From Hyphomonadaceae bacterium (GTDB taxonomy: Bacteria > Pseudomonadota > Alphaproteobacteria > Caulobacterales > Hyphomonadaceae): a DNA stretch of 64,000 nt. Shown here piece by piece: positions 36,205-43,997 of the stretch (positions within the stretch are counted from its first letter, which is position 1; each line of letters begins with the position of its first letter). The notes below the pieces were generated by a model. The model was not told where the DNA came from and did not search any database. It saw only the letters and a list, made by a program, of their open reading frames with translations. Both the position numbers and the translations under genes were made by a program. The stretch covers positions 480,403 to 544,402 of the forward strand of contig JANSWU010000002.1 in NCBI GenBank assembly GCA_024743315.1. The letters are read 5' to 3'.

Positions 36205-36831
36205 CTAGCCGTCGAGTTTGAACTCGAGCGGGTAGACCACGTTGCGTCGTTCAGCCGCCTGACCGCGGATGATCTTCGGTGCGAATTCGACGCGGCTGAC
36301 AGCGCGTTCGGCTTCGCGTTTGAAGACCCGGTCCGTGCACTCCGCCTCAACATTGTACGGCTTGCCGCGCGTGTCCACGTCAAAGCGAACATCGCATGAG
36401 CCTTCAATGCCGCGTTCCGCTGCGCGCGACGGATAGGTCGGCACAGGTGGACGGATTGGTTGCGCATCTCGATCTGAAATTGCCACAGGATCGATGGCCA
36501 AAGAGTTCAATCGCGTGGTCGGGATTTCGCTCGGAGGTGCGCCCTGAATATTTGGCGTTGGCAGGTCAATATCGGACTTGCTGGCCGTCAGTTTTGGCGG
36601 CGGCGGTGGCTTGTCCGCATTGTTCAACTTGCGTGGCTTGTTGCGCGCCCGTCGCGTGACTTCCTCTTCCTGAGCTTCAGGCGTGATACTCTCGAGATTG
36701 TATTCCGTGAGATTATCCGGCTCTTCGAAATCAGCGCTGATCAAAAGGCGCATGGAGTGAAAGAGGATTAGTGTAACGACGATCGCAACGGGAATACCAA
36801 CCGCGATTCGGATCAGTGGATTAGCAAACAT
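36205..36831 (-). CDS. tonB: Energy transducer TonB
   Basis: A 208-residue inner-membrane protein with an N-terminal anchor (about residues 5-30), a modest proline-rich part (KPPPPPKL) and a C-terminal TonB domain (PVPTYPSRAAERGIEG, VVYPLEFKLDG). It transmits energy from the ExbB-ExbD motor to outer-membrane receptors. It lies 12 bases downstream of the second exbD. The proline spacer is short compared with E. coli TonB, as in TonB2-type proteins. Confidence 0.92.
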   Translation of the reverse strand: MFANPLIRIAVGIPVAIVVTLILFHSMRLLISADFEEPDNLTEYNLESITPEAQEEEVTRRARNKPRKLNNADKPPPPPKLTASKSDIDLPTPNIQGAPPSEIPTTRLNSLAIDPVAISDRDAQPIRPPVPTYPSRAAERGIEGSCDVRFDVDTRGKPYNVEAECTDRVFKREAERAVSRVEFAPKIIRGQAAERRNVVYPLEFKLDG

Positions 36832-36843
36832 GAAATCCCTCCT

Positions 36844-37254
36844 CTATTGGTTCACGACCGACAATGGGACACGTCCCAAATTGTCGACCTCGTTGACGAC
36901 CTCCATGAGGTCGATGAGCACCCCAGCCTGAGCTTCCGCATCAGCCTGAACGACCAGACGACCCTTAGGATTGTCTTCGCGCAATTCGCGGATACGGAAC
37001 CCAACTTCAGAAAGCGGGACCACCTGCTTGTTCATATAGATCTCACTGTTCGAATCGACAGCGATCAATATACCAAGCGGGTTTTGACGCTCCTTATTGT
37101 TGACCTCGATCCGATCGATCTCAACGCCAGGTTCACGAATGAACTGTGCGGTCACGATGAAGAAGATCAGCAGGATGAACACCACGTCGAGCATCGGCGT
37201 GAGGTTGACGTCGTCTTCGGCGCTGCTCGCTGCTTCGCGTGCTTTACGTGCCAT
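36844..37254 (-). CDS. exbD: Biopolymer transporter ExbD (second copy)
   Basis: A 136-residue protein with one N-terminal transmembrane helix in NLTPMLDVVFILLIFFIVTA, where the aspartate is the proton-carrying residue of the family. The periplasmic part (VQADAEAQAGVLIDLMEVVN) is the ExbD fold. It is one of two ExbD paralogues spaced 12 bases apart; together with ExbB they form the ion-driven motor for TonB. Confidence 0.92.
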   Translation of the reverse strand: MARKAREAASSAEDDVNLTPMLDVVFILLIFFIVTAQFIREPGVEIDRIEVNNKERQNPLGILIAVDSNSEIYMNKQVVPLSEVGFRIRELREDNPKGRLVVQADAEAQAGVLIDLMEVVNEVDNLGRVPLSVVNQ

Positions 37255-37266
37255 GAATAGCCTCCT

Positions 37267-37671
37267 CTAGCCTGCAGAACGGACGATATTCACCCGCTCC
37301 ATTTGTGCGTCATACGCAATGTCACGCACTTCGATAATGGTCCCCGTCCGCGCCAGCGGATGAGCCTGAATGATCAAAGCGCTCTCTGGGTTCTCGGCGC
37401 GCGCCCGCTCCATTCCGCCACGGACCGCCGAGATGTCGGTCAGCTTCCGGTTGACCCGGATCTGATCGGTCTCATCGATATAAACGATAATGGCCGGTGC
37501 AGGATTGCTCGGAGCATTGGTTTGCGGTGGTGGTGGTTCTGCTCCAAGTGCCTCTTCCTGAATGAAGGTCGAGGTCACAATGAAGAAGATGAGCAGGATA
37601 AACACCACGTCGAGCATCGGTGTCAGATCGACAGCGGCTTCATCACTGGGGCGACTTGCTCGTCCTCGCAT
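37267..37671 (-). CDS. exbD: Biopolymer transporter ExbD (first copy)
   Basis: A 134-residue ExbD with the helix DLTPMLDVVFILLIFFIVTS and a proline-rich insert (EPPPPQTNAPSNPAP) between the helix and the periplasmic domain. It shares its start with the exbB stop (one-base overlap), indicating coupling. Two diverged copies suggest an ExbD heterodimer within the motor. Confidence 0.92.
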   Translation of the reverse strand: MRGRASRPSDEAAVDLTPMLDVVFILLIFFIVTSTFIQEEALGAEPPPPQTNAPSNPAPAIIVYIDETDQIRVNRKLTDISAVRGGMERARAENPESALIIQAHPLARTGTIIEVRDIAYDAQMERVNIVRSAG

Positions 37672-38183
37672 CAGCCAATCTCCATCTGATCTTCAACTTC
37701 TTGCACAACCCGGCGGACTTTCTTGTCCATGCCACTGGCAAACGGGATGCCTGAAATTGAGGCCACCATACCGGCCATGGTCGGAATCGTCGCTTGAGAC
37801 ACACCACGCGACAGCGCTTTCGCGTCTGCACCATCTGTGATCGCCATATTGTCGAACACGGTGACCATGCCGGTCACGGTGCCAAGCAAGCCCAAGAGCG
37901 GCGCGAGCGCCACCATAGCCTTGGCGAAAGAGACGTTTGCCTGTGCCTTTTGGCGGACTTCCGAGACCAGTTTATCTTTGACCCAGTGCGCAAGTTTGGA
38001 CTTTCGATCAGAGCGCGAACGCCACTCTGAGAGAGCCTCTTCTGCGACAGAAGCATGGGCCACGCGGAAATAGAACAGGCGTTCCAGGATCAGGGCCCAC
38101 ATCACGAATGTGGCTCCCATGATCCATAGAAGCACTGGTCCCCCGCGGGCCAAGAACTCCTGAAGTTCGGTCATTCCCAACAT
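37671..38183 (-). CDS. exbB: MotA/TolQ/ExbB proton channel protein (short form)
   Basis: A 170-residue ExbB-family protein with three membrane segments: one near the N-terminus (GGPVLLWIMGATFVMWALIL) and a pair around residues 90-145 with PLLGLLGTVTGMVTVFD, the family signature. It has no periplasmic extension. An internal start at Met4 (38174) is possible. It sits 27 bases after the long ExbB gene. Confidence 0.9.
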   Translation of the reverse strand: MLGMTELQEFLARGGPVLLWIMGATFVMWALILERLFYFRVAHASVAEEALSEWRSRSDRKSKLAHWVKDKLVSEVRQKAQANVSFAKAMVALAPLLGLLGTVTGMVTVFDNMAITDGADAKALSRGVSQATIPTMAGMVASISGIPFASGMDKKVRRVVQEVEDQMEIG

Positions 38184-38210
38184 ATTGGGGCTCCGTTCTC
38201 GGAGGCGGCC

Positions 38211-39602
38211 TTAAGCCGCCCCTCCACGTTCTGCACGTTCGGCCACGAGGCCAGCTGCTTGCTCGTCCAGGATCTGCTGGTTGCCACGGGCCATAGCGGC
38301 CGCCAGGGCGTGAGTCAGCAGAAGTGGGATCGCAGCAACCAGACCAAGCACAGTGGTCATAAGTGCAACTGAAATACCGCCAGCCATCAGTTTCGGATCA
38401 CCGGCACCGAAGTTTGTAATCGCGGTAAAGGTAATGATCATACCGATAACGGTACCGAGCAGACCCATGAGTGGGGCGACAGCGGCCAGCACTTTAATGA
38501 TGTCATTGAAGCGCTCGATTTTTGGCGACTCGCGCAGGATCTGTTCGTCCAGCTTGAGTTCCAGCGTTTCGAGATCAGCATTCTTGTTGGTCTCATAAGC
38601 CTCAAACACGCGGGCGAGCGGGTTGCCGTCGCCAGCTTGCTTGGTTTTCGCCGTCGCACGGATGGCGTTGCCCATGAAGAACAGAGTGATGATCTTATAC
38701 AGCGCCACGGCGAGACCGAAAATCAGAAGACCGATAACGATGTAACCGATCGTGCCGCCCTGATTGACGCGTTCGGCGAGGCCTGGCTTGTCACCCTCGA
38801 TTTTGAACAGCTCTCCGCGGTTCGGGTCGAAAGGCACAGTCATGGTCTGACCGCCATCTGCATTAATCAAAGAGCGGAAGGCGCTGCGGAAACGACCGCC
38901 TGGCTGACGCTGCAGCTTCTGTAGGAAGAAGTCGCCGGAGCCATCACGCTCAATCGTGACAAAGCCTGCATCATTATTGGTCGCAGCGATGAAGGTGCCC
39001 ACGCGGGTGACTTCAACGTCCTGCACAGAAACATCGTCACCGCCCATGGCAACAGGTGCCGTGAAGGTTTTGACTTCCGATTGTGCAATCATCTCGCGCA
39101 GGATCGCCTTTGGAAGACGGTCCAGCTCTTCGCGAGTTGGCAGCGCTACAGCTTCTGCAACTTCCGACAGAGCCTCGTAACGACCTGGATAGTCGAAACT
39201 GGCAAGTGATTCGCGCATCAATGGTTGAACTTCGCCGACCACGGCACGGAATTCACCGACCAGCTGACCGAAGTCGCCGGCTTGTTCTTGAAGCTGGGCG
39301 TCCAGCTCATTGATTTGCGCCTGATAAGCATCGAACTGCGCGCTGAGCGCGTTGCCGGTTGCGTTCGCCGCATTAAGCTCGCCACGCGCCTGCTCCATTG
39401 CAGCGGCTTGATCAGCACGCGCGCGACGGAATTCTTCAAGACGTTGCTGGTTCTCTTGCGAGAGCTCCTGGCTGTCTTGCTGAACGCGGTTCAGAATGTC
39501 TGAAAGGGACTGCGCCGTAGCGGGCAGTGATGCGACCATTGAGGCGCCAGCAAACGCTGCCGCGATCCCAATGGTTTTAAGTGATTTTGTGAACGTATTC
39601 AT
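38211..39602 (-). CDS. Long ExbB-like protein with periplasmic extension (TtpC type)
   Basis: A 463-residue protein. A signal peptide (SLPATAQ) is followed by a periplasmic coiled-coil of about 100 residues (SQENQQRLEEFRRARADQ), a beta-rich part, and three membrane helices from about 280 that carry APLMGLLGTVIGMIITF, the ExbB/TolQ signature. This is the layout of TtpC, the extra component of TonB2 systems in Vibrio. ATG 39602 is favoured since it starts the signal peptide directly. Confidence 0.88.
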   Translation of the reverse strand: MNTFTKSLKTIGIAAAFAGASMVASLPATAQSLSDILNRVQQDSQELSQENQQRLEEFRRARADQAAAMEQARGELNAANATGNALSAQFDAYQAQINELDAQLQEQAGDFGQLVGEFRAVVGEVQPLMRESLASFDYPGRYEALSEVAEAVALPTREELDRLPKAILREMIAQSEVKTFTAPVAMGGDDVSVQDVEVTRVGTFIAATNNDAGFVTIERDGSGDFFLQKLQRQPGGRFRSAFRSLINADGGQTMTVPFDPNRGELFKIEGDKPGLAERVNQGGTIGYIVIGLLIFGLAVALYKIITLFFMGNAIRATAKTKQAGDGNPLARVFEAYETNKNADLETLELKLDEQILRESPKIERFNDIIKVLAAVAPLMGLLGTVIGMIITFTAITNFGAGDPKLMAGGISVALMTTVLGLVAAIPLLLTHALAAAMARGNQQILDEQAAGLVAERAERGGAA

Positions 39603-39629
39603 GTGTTCTTTCCTCAACTCCATTGGGGC

Positions 39630-40403
39630 TTACTGAACAGCAAGCTTGGTGGCTGGAACGTACATTACATCCTGGGTACGCTTGCCCTGGATGATGCGAA
39701 TGGCTTTTTCGATTTCCGGCTTGTAACGGTTCTCGAGATCGACCCAAGAATTTGTCTCGCGATCATAACGTTTCGCATAGCGACCGGTGGGATCCATATA
39801 GACCAGCGCAACGCGGCCAAACAGAACCATGTCTACATTGACTGTGCTGCCGTCGATATCGACGTCCTCTTTCCAAGAATCAACTTTGCGCCCGACTTCC
39901 ATTTCGGAGGTGTAGGCGTCCATGATCTGGCGGTAACGTTCGGTCACGGAAATGTTCGGGTCGATCAGGTAATCCCGCAAACGTGCGATGCGATCCTTCC
40001 GCTCTTCCAAACGGAAAGGCAGGTCAGCATCGATAAAGGCGTCGAGATCATCGATCAGGGTCTCGAGCATCGGGACGGTTTGAGAGGTGATCTCGTCCAC
40101 GCGGCTCAACTGATCGGTCAAAGACGCGATTTCGCGCTCTTGGCTTTCGACCGCCGCAGCTTGCTGGCGAGCGTACAGTTCTGCAGCGGTCTTACGCTGT
40201 AGAAGGGTGCGGAATTCACCGACCATGTCTGAACGCTCATCATCGAGCTGGTTGATCTGCTGTTGAACTTGTTCGGCGCGGCGTGTCGCCTCCTCGCCGG
40301 TCGCGATCGCGCGATCCAGTCCCTGTGCAACAGACGGCGCAGCGAACCCTACGACGATTGATGCTAGAATGGCTCCGCGAGCCGGTGTCAGAACATTCTT
40401 CAT
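39630..40403 (-). CDS. DUF3450 periplasmic coiled-coil protein
   Basis: A 257-residue protein with a signal peptide (AAPSVAQG), a long coiled-coil (residues 30-115) and a C-terminal globular part with VDMVLFGRVALVYMDPTG. This is DUF3450, a family that is regularly the first gene of TtpC-type TonB operons; its exact role is unknown. The coiled-coil parallels that of the downstream TtpC protein and may bind it. It is the first gene of the seven-gene operon. Confidence 0.88.
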   Translation of the reverse strand: MKNVLTPARGAILASIVVGFAAPSVAQGLDRAIATGEEATRRAEQVQQQINQLDDERSDMVGEFRTLLQRKTAAELYARQQAAAVESQEREIASLTDQLSRVDEITSQTVPMLETLIDDLDAFIDADLPFRLEERKDRIARLRDYLIDPNISVTERYRQIMDAYTSEMEVGRKVDSWKEDVDIDGSTVNVDMVLFGRVALVYMDPTGRYAKRYDRETNSWVDLENRYKPEIEKAIRIIQGKRTQDVMYVPATKLAVQ

Positions 40404-40782
40404 GAAGTCTGCCTCTCACTCTCCAAATGGTGCGCCGCCTTCATGACGCCGCTGAAAACTCTTTAACGTTCCAGCTTGCGCCGGAACAATCTATCGATCG
40501 GGACAAACACACCCCGAAAAGGTAAAAGGGAAATTGGGCCAGGCCCACCTCCTCCCATATTGTGACCACGCGACTTTGTCGTCTTATCATTCTACGCAGC
40601 GAACGGGATTAACCGCAGGTCATCTTCGCATACCCTGCCACCTCTGCAAAATGCTCCACTGCTTGTCAAACCTTCATTCATAATTGAGGCAGTTGCAAGG
40701 CTTTTTTGAAATAATATTACATATGCTGATCAAGGCAAGACCACGTCTGGTTGGACGAGGGCTATTGCAACACAAGGAAAGG
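40404..40782. other. Intergenic region between DUF3450 and tRNA-Gln
   Basis: About 380 bases without a supported gene. It must contain the promoter of the DUF3450 operon, but I see no convincing -35/-10 pair. It holds a TTACATATGCT 11-mer (40717-40727) identical to part of the TPR promoter at 36131-36141. Nothing else stands out. Confidence 0.5.
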
Positions 40783-40857
40783 TGGCTGGGGTGCCAGGAT
40801 TCGAACCTGGGAATGCCGATACCAAAAACCGGTGCCTTACCACTTGGCGACACCCCA
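40783..40857 (-). tRNA. tRNA-Gln (anticodon TTG)
   Basis: A 75-nt cloverleaf on the minus strand: acceptor TGGGGTG/CACCCCA, D-arm GCCAAGTGGTAAGGC, anticodon loop TTTTGGT (TTG at 34-36) and T-arm AGGTTCGAATCCT. The discriminator is G and CCA is encoded at 40783-40785. Confidence 0.96.
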
Positions 40858-41001
40858 ACTGAGCGGCGGACATAGCCAATCCCATTTCGGCTTGCAACAC
40901 CCAAATCACCGCACCTTATTCAGGAGCTGCAATTTTCCATTTGAGATCGCAAATATGGGGCCTGCGACGAAACCGCCGCAATCCTTGAAGAACTTTGTGT
41001 T

Positions 41002-41030
41002 TTGACAAATTGAATATTAACGACCATATC
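41002..41030 (+). promoter_or_regulatory. Predicted promoter of sppA
   Basis: A perfect -35 TTGACA at 41002-41007, 17 bases, then CATATC as a weak -10. It lies about 40 bases before the sppA start in an AT-rich stretch. Confidence 0.45.
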
Positions 41031-41067
41031 GTTATCCGATAAATATTGCAGCGGAGCGTTACGCCTC

Positions 41068-42864
41068 ATGAAAACCTTTTTCGCCTCACTGGGTGGTGCC
41101 GTCATTGGCTCGATTCTTGGATTGATCCTGCTCGTCTTTATCGGGTCAGCGCTGATCCAGCTCGCGATCAATGACGCGATCAGTTCCGCGTCAGGCCCAG
41201 CGACGGGACAAGATGATGGAAATCCAATCGTGTTGACCCTGGATTTACGCAACAGCTATGCTGATCAGGCAGCGTCGACCGGACCAGAGGCCTTTTTTGG
41301 CGGCGGTGTTGGCTTCATCGACGTCATTTCAAAGCTGGATGCCGCGGCGGCCGATGATCAAGTCAAAGGCCTGTTCATACGTGGCAGTGAATTTGGCATC
41401 GGATCGGCGCGGTCTGAAGAATATCGCGACGCCTTCCTCAAGTTCAAAGCTGCTGACAAATTCATCATTGCCCACAGTCAGGGGACTTTTGGTGGTGGCC
41501 CTTCGAGTTATCGGGCAATTGCCGCCGCGGATGAGATCTGGGCGCAGCCTGGGACCGATTTGATCGCCAGCGGTCTTGCGCTAGAAACTCTGTTTTTGCG
41601 CGGACTATTCGATAATATTTCTGTTACGCCGGAATTCGAGGCGCTGTACGAATACAAGAACGCGCCGAACACATATGAAGAAGAGACTTATACAGAGCCG
41701 CATCGTCTCGCGATGACCGAGCTGGCCGAGTCGCTGTGGAATATTTCTTTATCTGATATCGCCGCAGATCGTGGCATGTCTGTGAGCGAGGTTCGCACCG
41801 CGCTCGAATCAACGCCGATGAGCGCTGAAGCGATGGTCGAAACGAACCTGGCGACTCAACTTGGTTGGCCAGAAGACGCGTTGGATGCGGCGCTCGCGCG
41901 CGCCGGAGAAGATGCGATCTCGATCAGTGTCAGTTCCTACGAAGCGCCCTCTTCCCCATTCGGGTCTCCAGTTATTGCGATTGTCGGTGGTCAGGGTCCG
42001 ATTGTGACCGGTGATGCTGGGGGAAGCTTCTTTCAGGAAGGTAATGGCTTCGCGTCGGACACAATCGCAGATGCGATTCTCGAGGCTGGCCGTGACGAAG
42101 ATGTGCAAGCCATCGTTTTCCGGGTCGATAGCCCAGGTGGTTCTCCATCTGCCTCGGATCAGATTTGGCGTGCGATTGAACGCATCCAGGAAGAAGAGCA
42201 GAAGCCCGTCATCGTTTCGATGGCTTCGGTCGCAGCGTCTGGTGGCTATTACGTGTCGACCGGCGCAGATTGGATTATCGCCAATCGTACAACGATCACA
42301 GGCTCGATCGGAATCTTCGGGGGTAAATTCGCGATCGAAGAAGGCCTTGCTCGGATCGGCGTTAATGCCGAGTCGATCAAGGTTGGTGGATCGTTCACAG
42401 GAGCATTCTCGACCACTGAAGCGTTTACCGATGAGCAGCGCACAATGGTTCGGTCTTGGCTGCAACGTGGGTATGACCGTTTCACATCGCTCGTATCAGA
42501 GGGGCGCGGCCTCACCCTGGAACAAGTCGATCAAGTTGCGCGCGGTCGTGTCTGGAGCGGTGAAGACGCGCTCGATAACGGACTGGTCGATCAACTGGGT
42601 GGTCTGACCACGGCGATCGCGAAAGCCAAGGAGTTGGCAGAAATCGACGCCGAGACCCAAGTGCGCATTGTCAGCTATCCAATGAGCATGGGCAGTTTCC
42701 CGCTATTCTCTTCCTCAGCCGGAGCAAGCGCGCAAGAACTGCGGGCGCTCGGTCAACTCGCGGAAGCGATTAATGATCCGGCGGTTCAAGCGTTGATTAT
42801 GGAAGCTGAAGCTGCGCGGAGCACACGCGTTCAGGCACGGATGCCAAACTTTATCGAACGCTAA
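41068..42864 (+). CDS. sppA: Signal peptide peptidase SppA, 67K type
   Basis: A 598-residue inner-membrane serine protease that degrades cleaved signal peptides. One N-terminal helix (VIGSILGLILLVFIGSALIQ) anchors two tandem S49 domains. K197 in YEYKNAPN and S391 in VAASGGYYVSTGAD correspond to the Lys-Ser dyad of E. coli SppA. The length equals that of the long double-domain form. It stands alone, with a predicted promoter upstream and a terminator downstream. Confidence 0.93.
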   Translation: MKTFFASLGGAVIGSILGLILLVFIGSALIQLAINDAISSASGPATGQDDGNPIVLTLDLRNSYADQAASTGPEAFFGGGVGFIDVISKLDAAAADDQVKGLFIRGSEFGIGSARSEEYRDAFLKFKAADKFIIAHSQGTFGGGPSSYRAIAAADEIWAQPGTDLIASGLALETLFLRGLFDNISVTPEFEALYEYKNAPNTYEEETYTEPHRLAMTELAESLWNISLSDIAADRGMSVSEVRTALESTPMSAEAMVETNLATQLGWPEDALDAALARAGEDAISISVSSYEAPSSPFGSPVIAIVGGQGPIVTGDAGGSFFQEGNGFASDTIADAILEAGRDEDVQAIVFRVDSPGGSPSASDQIWRAIERIQEEEQKPVIVSMASVAASGGYYVSTGADWIIANRTTITGSIGIFGGKFAIEEGLARIGVNAESIKVGGSFTGAFSTTEAFTDEQRTMVRSWLQRGYDRFTSLVSEGRGLTLEQVDQVARGRVWSGEDALDNGLVDQLGGLTTAIAKAKELAEIDAETQVRIVSYPMSMGSFPLFSSSAGASAQELRALGQLAEAINDPAVQALIMEAEAARSTRVQARMPNFIER

Positions 42865-42884
42865 TTCAAAGCTTTACTGCAGGA

Positions 42885-42921
42885 AGGCCTTCCGACCTCG
42901 GGTTGGAAGGCCTACTTCTTT
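42885..42921 (+). terminator. Rho-independent terminator after sppA
   Basis: A 9-bp perfect stem (aggccttcc / ggaaggcct at 42885-42893 and 42905-42913) followed by ACTTCTTTC, 20 bases after the sppA stop. Confidence 0.8.
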
Positions 42922-43006
42922 CAATCAGATAAAAGCCGCGTCGCCGCACCGCATCGCCTTTTCGGTCCGTCGAACACATATAGAGCGAAACCAAAGGCCC
43001 GACATT

Positions 43007-43354
43007 ATGCCCGATACTCTACGAGATCGCACACAACGCTATCACACGAGCGAAACCGCAGAGACGATGAGCGATGTCCGACATGAAGTCGATCGAATCG
43101 ACCGCTTACTCGTAGCGCTCTTGGTGGAACGTCAATCTTTCATGGATGCCGCGGCGCGGATTAAGGGCGCGCGCAAAGCCGTACTGGATCGACCACGCAT
43201 CGAAGATGTGGTTGCCAAGGTTAAAGCAGAGGCCGAACGCCAGGGCTTGTCGCCTGCGATTGCGGAGCCGGTCTGGCGCACGCTCATCGATCGCTGCATT
43301 GCCTATGAGTTTGAGTCTTTCGATCGCCTCAAACCTGGCTTGGACAATTCATAG
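43007..43354 (+). CDS. Chorismate mutase, AroQ type
   Basis: A 115-residue all-helical protein with the AroQ pattern: VRHEVDRIDRLLVALLVER in the first helix, AAARIKG with the active-site lysine, DRPRIEDVV and a C-terminal helix (WRTLIDRCIAYEF). It converts chorismate to prephenate for Phe/Tyr synthesis. The first 20 residues look non-conserved, and Met21 (43067, MSDVRHEVD) is an alternative start. Its last 52 bases overlap the Hpt gene on the other strand. Confidence 0.88.
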   Translation: MPDTLRDRTQRYHTSETAETMSDVRHEVDRIDRLLVALLVERQSFMDAAARIKGARKAVLDRPRIEDVVAKVKAEAERQGLSPAIAEPVWRTLIDRCIAYEFESFDRLKPGLDNS

Positions 43355-43680
43355 CTGGCTTTTGCGCACGCCTCGATCGTTTGCGCTAATTCGTCTCTCA
43401 ACGTTGACAGCAGGGACGCCGCTTCGATACGGCCCACGATGGCTTCTCCCCTGCCCTTTTGTTCGACCTTCGCGCAGCTGTCAGCAAAATCCTTGGCGCC
43501 TACGCTAAGCGCCGCGCCTTTCAAGGCGTGCGCGGCGTCCGCCCACTCGTTTTGTTTGGTGTCGGCATTGAGCATGCGCCCCCACATTTCGGCTTGATTG
43601 CGGAAAATATCCAAGATTTCATCGGCGAGGTCGACATCCCCGCCGGTCATGGTCAGCAAGTGCTCCATATCAATTTTCAT
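43303..43680 (-). CDS. Hpt-domain phosphotransfer protein
   Basis: A 125-residue single-domain histidine phosphotransfer protein; H51 in DAAHALKGAALSVGA is the phospho-accepting histidine. It can shuttle phosphate between hybrid kinases and response regulators; no such partner gene is in the window. In Caulobacter-type bacteria such a protein is ChpT-like or orphan, but this one lacks a degenerate ATPase domain. Its C-terminus overlaps the chorismate mutase gene tail to tail by 52 bases. Confidence 0.85.
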   Translation of the reverse strand: MKIDMEHLLTMTGGDVDLADEILDIFRNQAEMWGRMLNADTKQNEWADAAHALKGAALSVGAKDFADSCAKVEQKGRGEAIVGRIEAASLLSTLRDELAQTIEACAKASYELSKPGLRRSKDSNS

Positions 43681-43802
43681 TGGCAGGTCCTCGATTATTA
43701 CGAAAGATTACAAATTTGTCTGATGTGCTTTTTCGACGCTTAAGGTCTTTCCGTTAAATCGATTCTGGTTTAATGATATTCGATATGGATATGGGGTAGA
43801 CT

Positions 43803-43952
43803 ATGACCGGTATGCTAATCGTCATTCGCAACTTCACAATCGCGCTTCTCTTGGCGTGGATGGGTTTCTCTGTTTCTCCGGATTCGGAAGACGATAAGGG
43901 CGCGGATGCAACTTCGCCAGCGAGCAGCGCCATCGGCTTTTTTGCAGGCTGA
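43803..43952 (+). CDS. Hypothetical 49-residue membrane peptide
   Basis: A short frame from ATG 43803 to TGA 43950-43952: a hydrophobic helix (residues 5-24, IVIRNFTIALLLAWMGFSV) then an acidic stretch (PDSEDDKGAD) and GFFAG at the end. No strong ribosome site is seen. It is co-directional with waaA 45 bases downstream and could be a leader or a small membrane protein. Confidence 0.4.
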   Translation: MTGMLIVIRNFTIALLLAWMGFSVSPDSEDDKGADATSPASSAIGFFAG

Positions 43953-43997
43953 AACTGACGGTGGGCGAGAGGCTCACAATCAGTCTATAAGGCTGCG

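Noticed and set aside
41809..42465. A 218-codon minus-strand frame inside sppA
   Set aside because: It is antisense to the catalytic part of SppA, has no family pattern and shows Arg/Asp-rich shadow composition.
43303..43680. ChpT-type phosphotransferase
   Set aside because: ChpT has a degenerate kinase ATPase domain and is about twice as long; this protein is only an Hpt bundle with a short tail.
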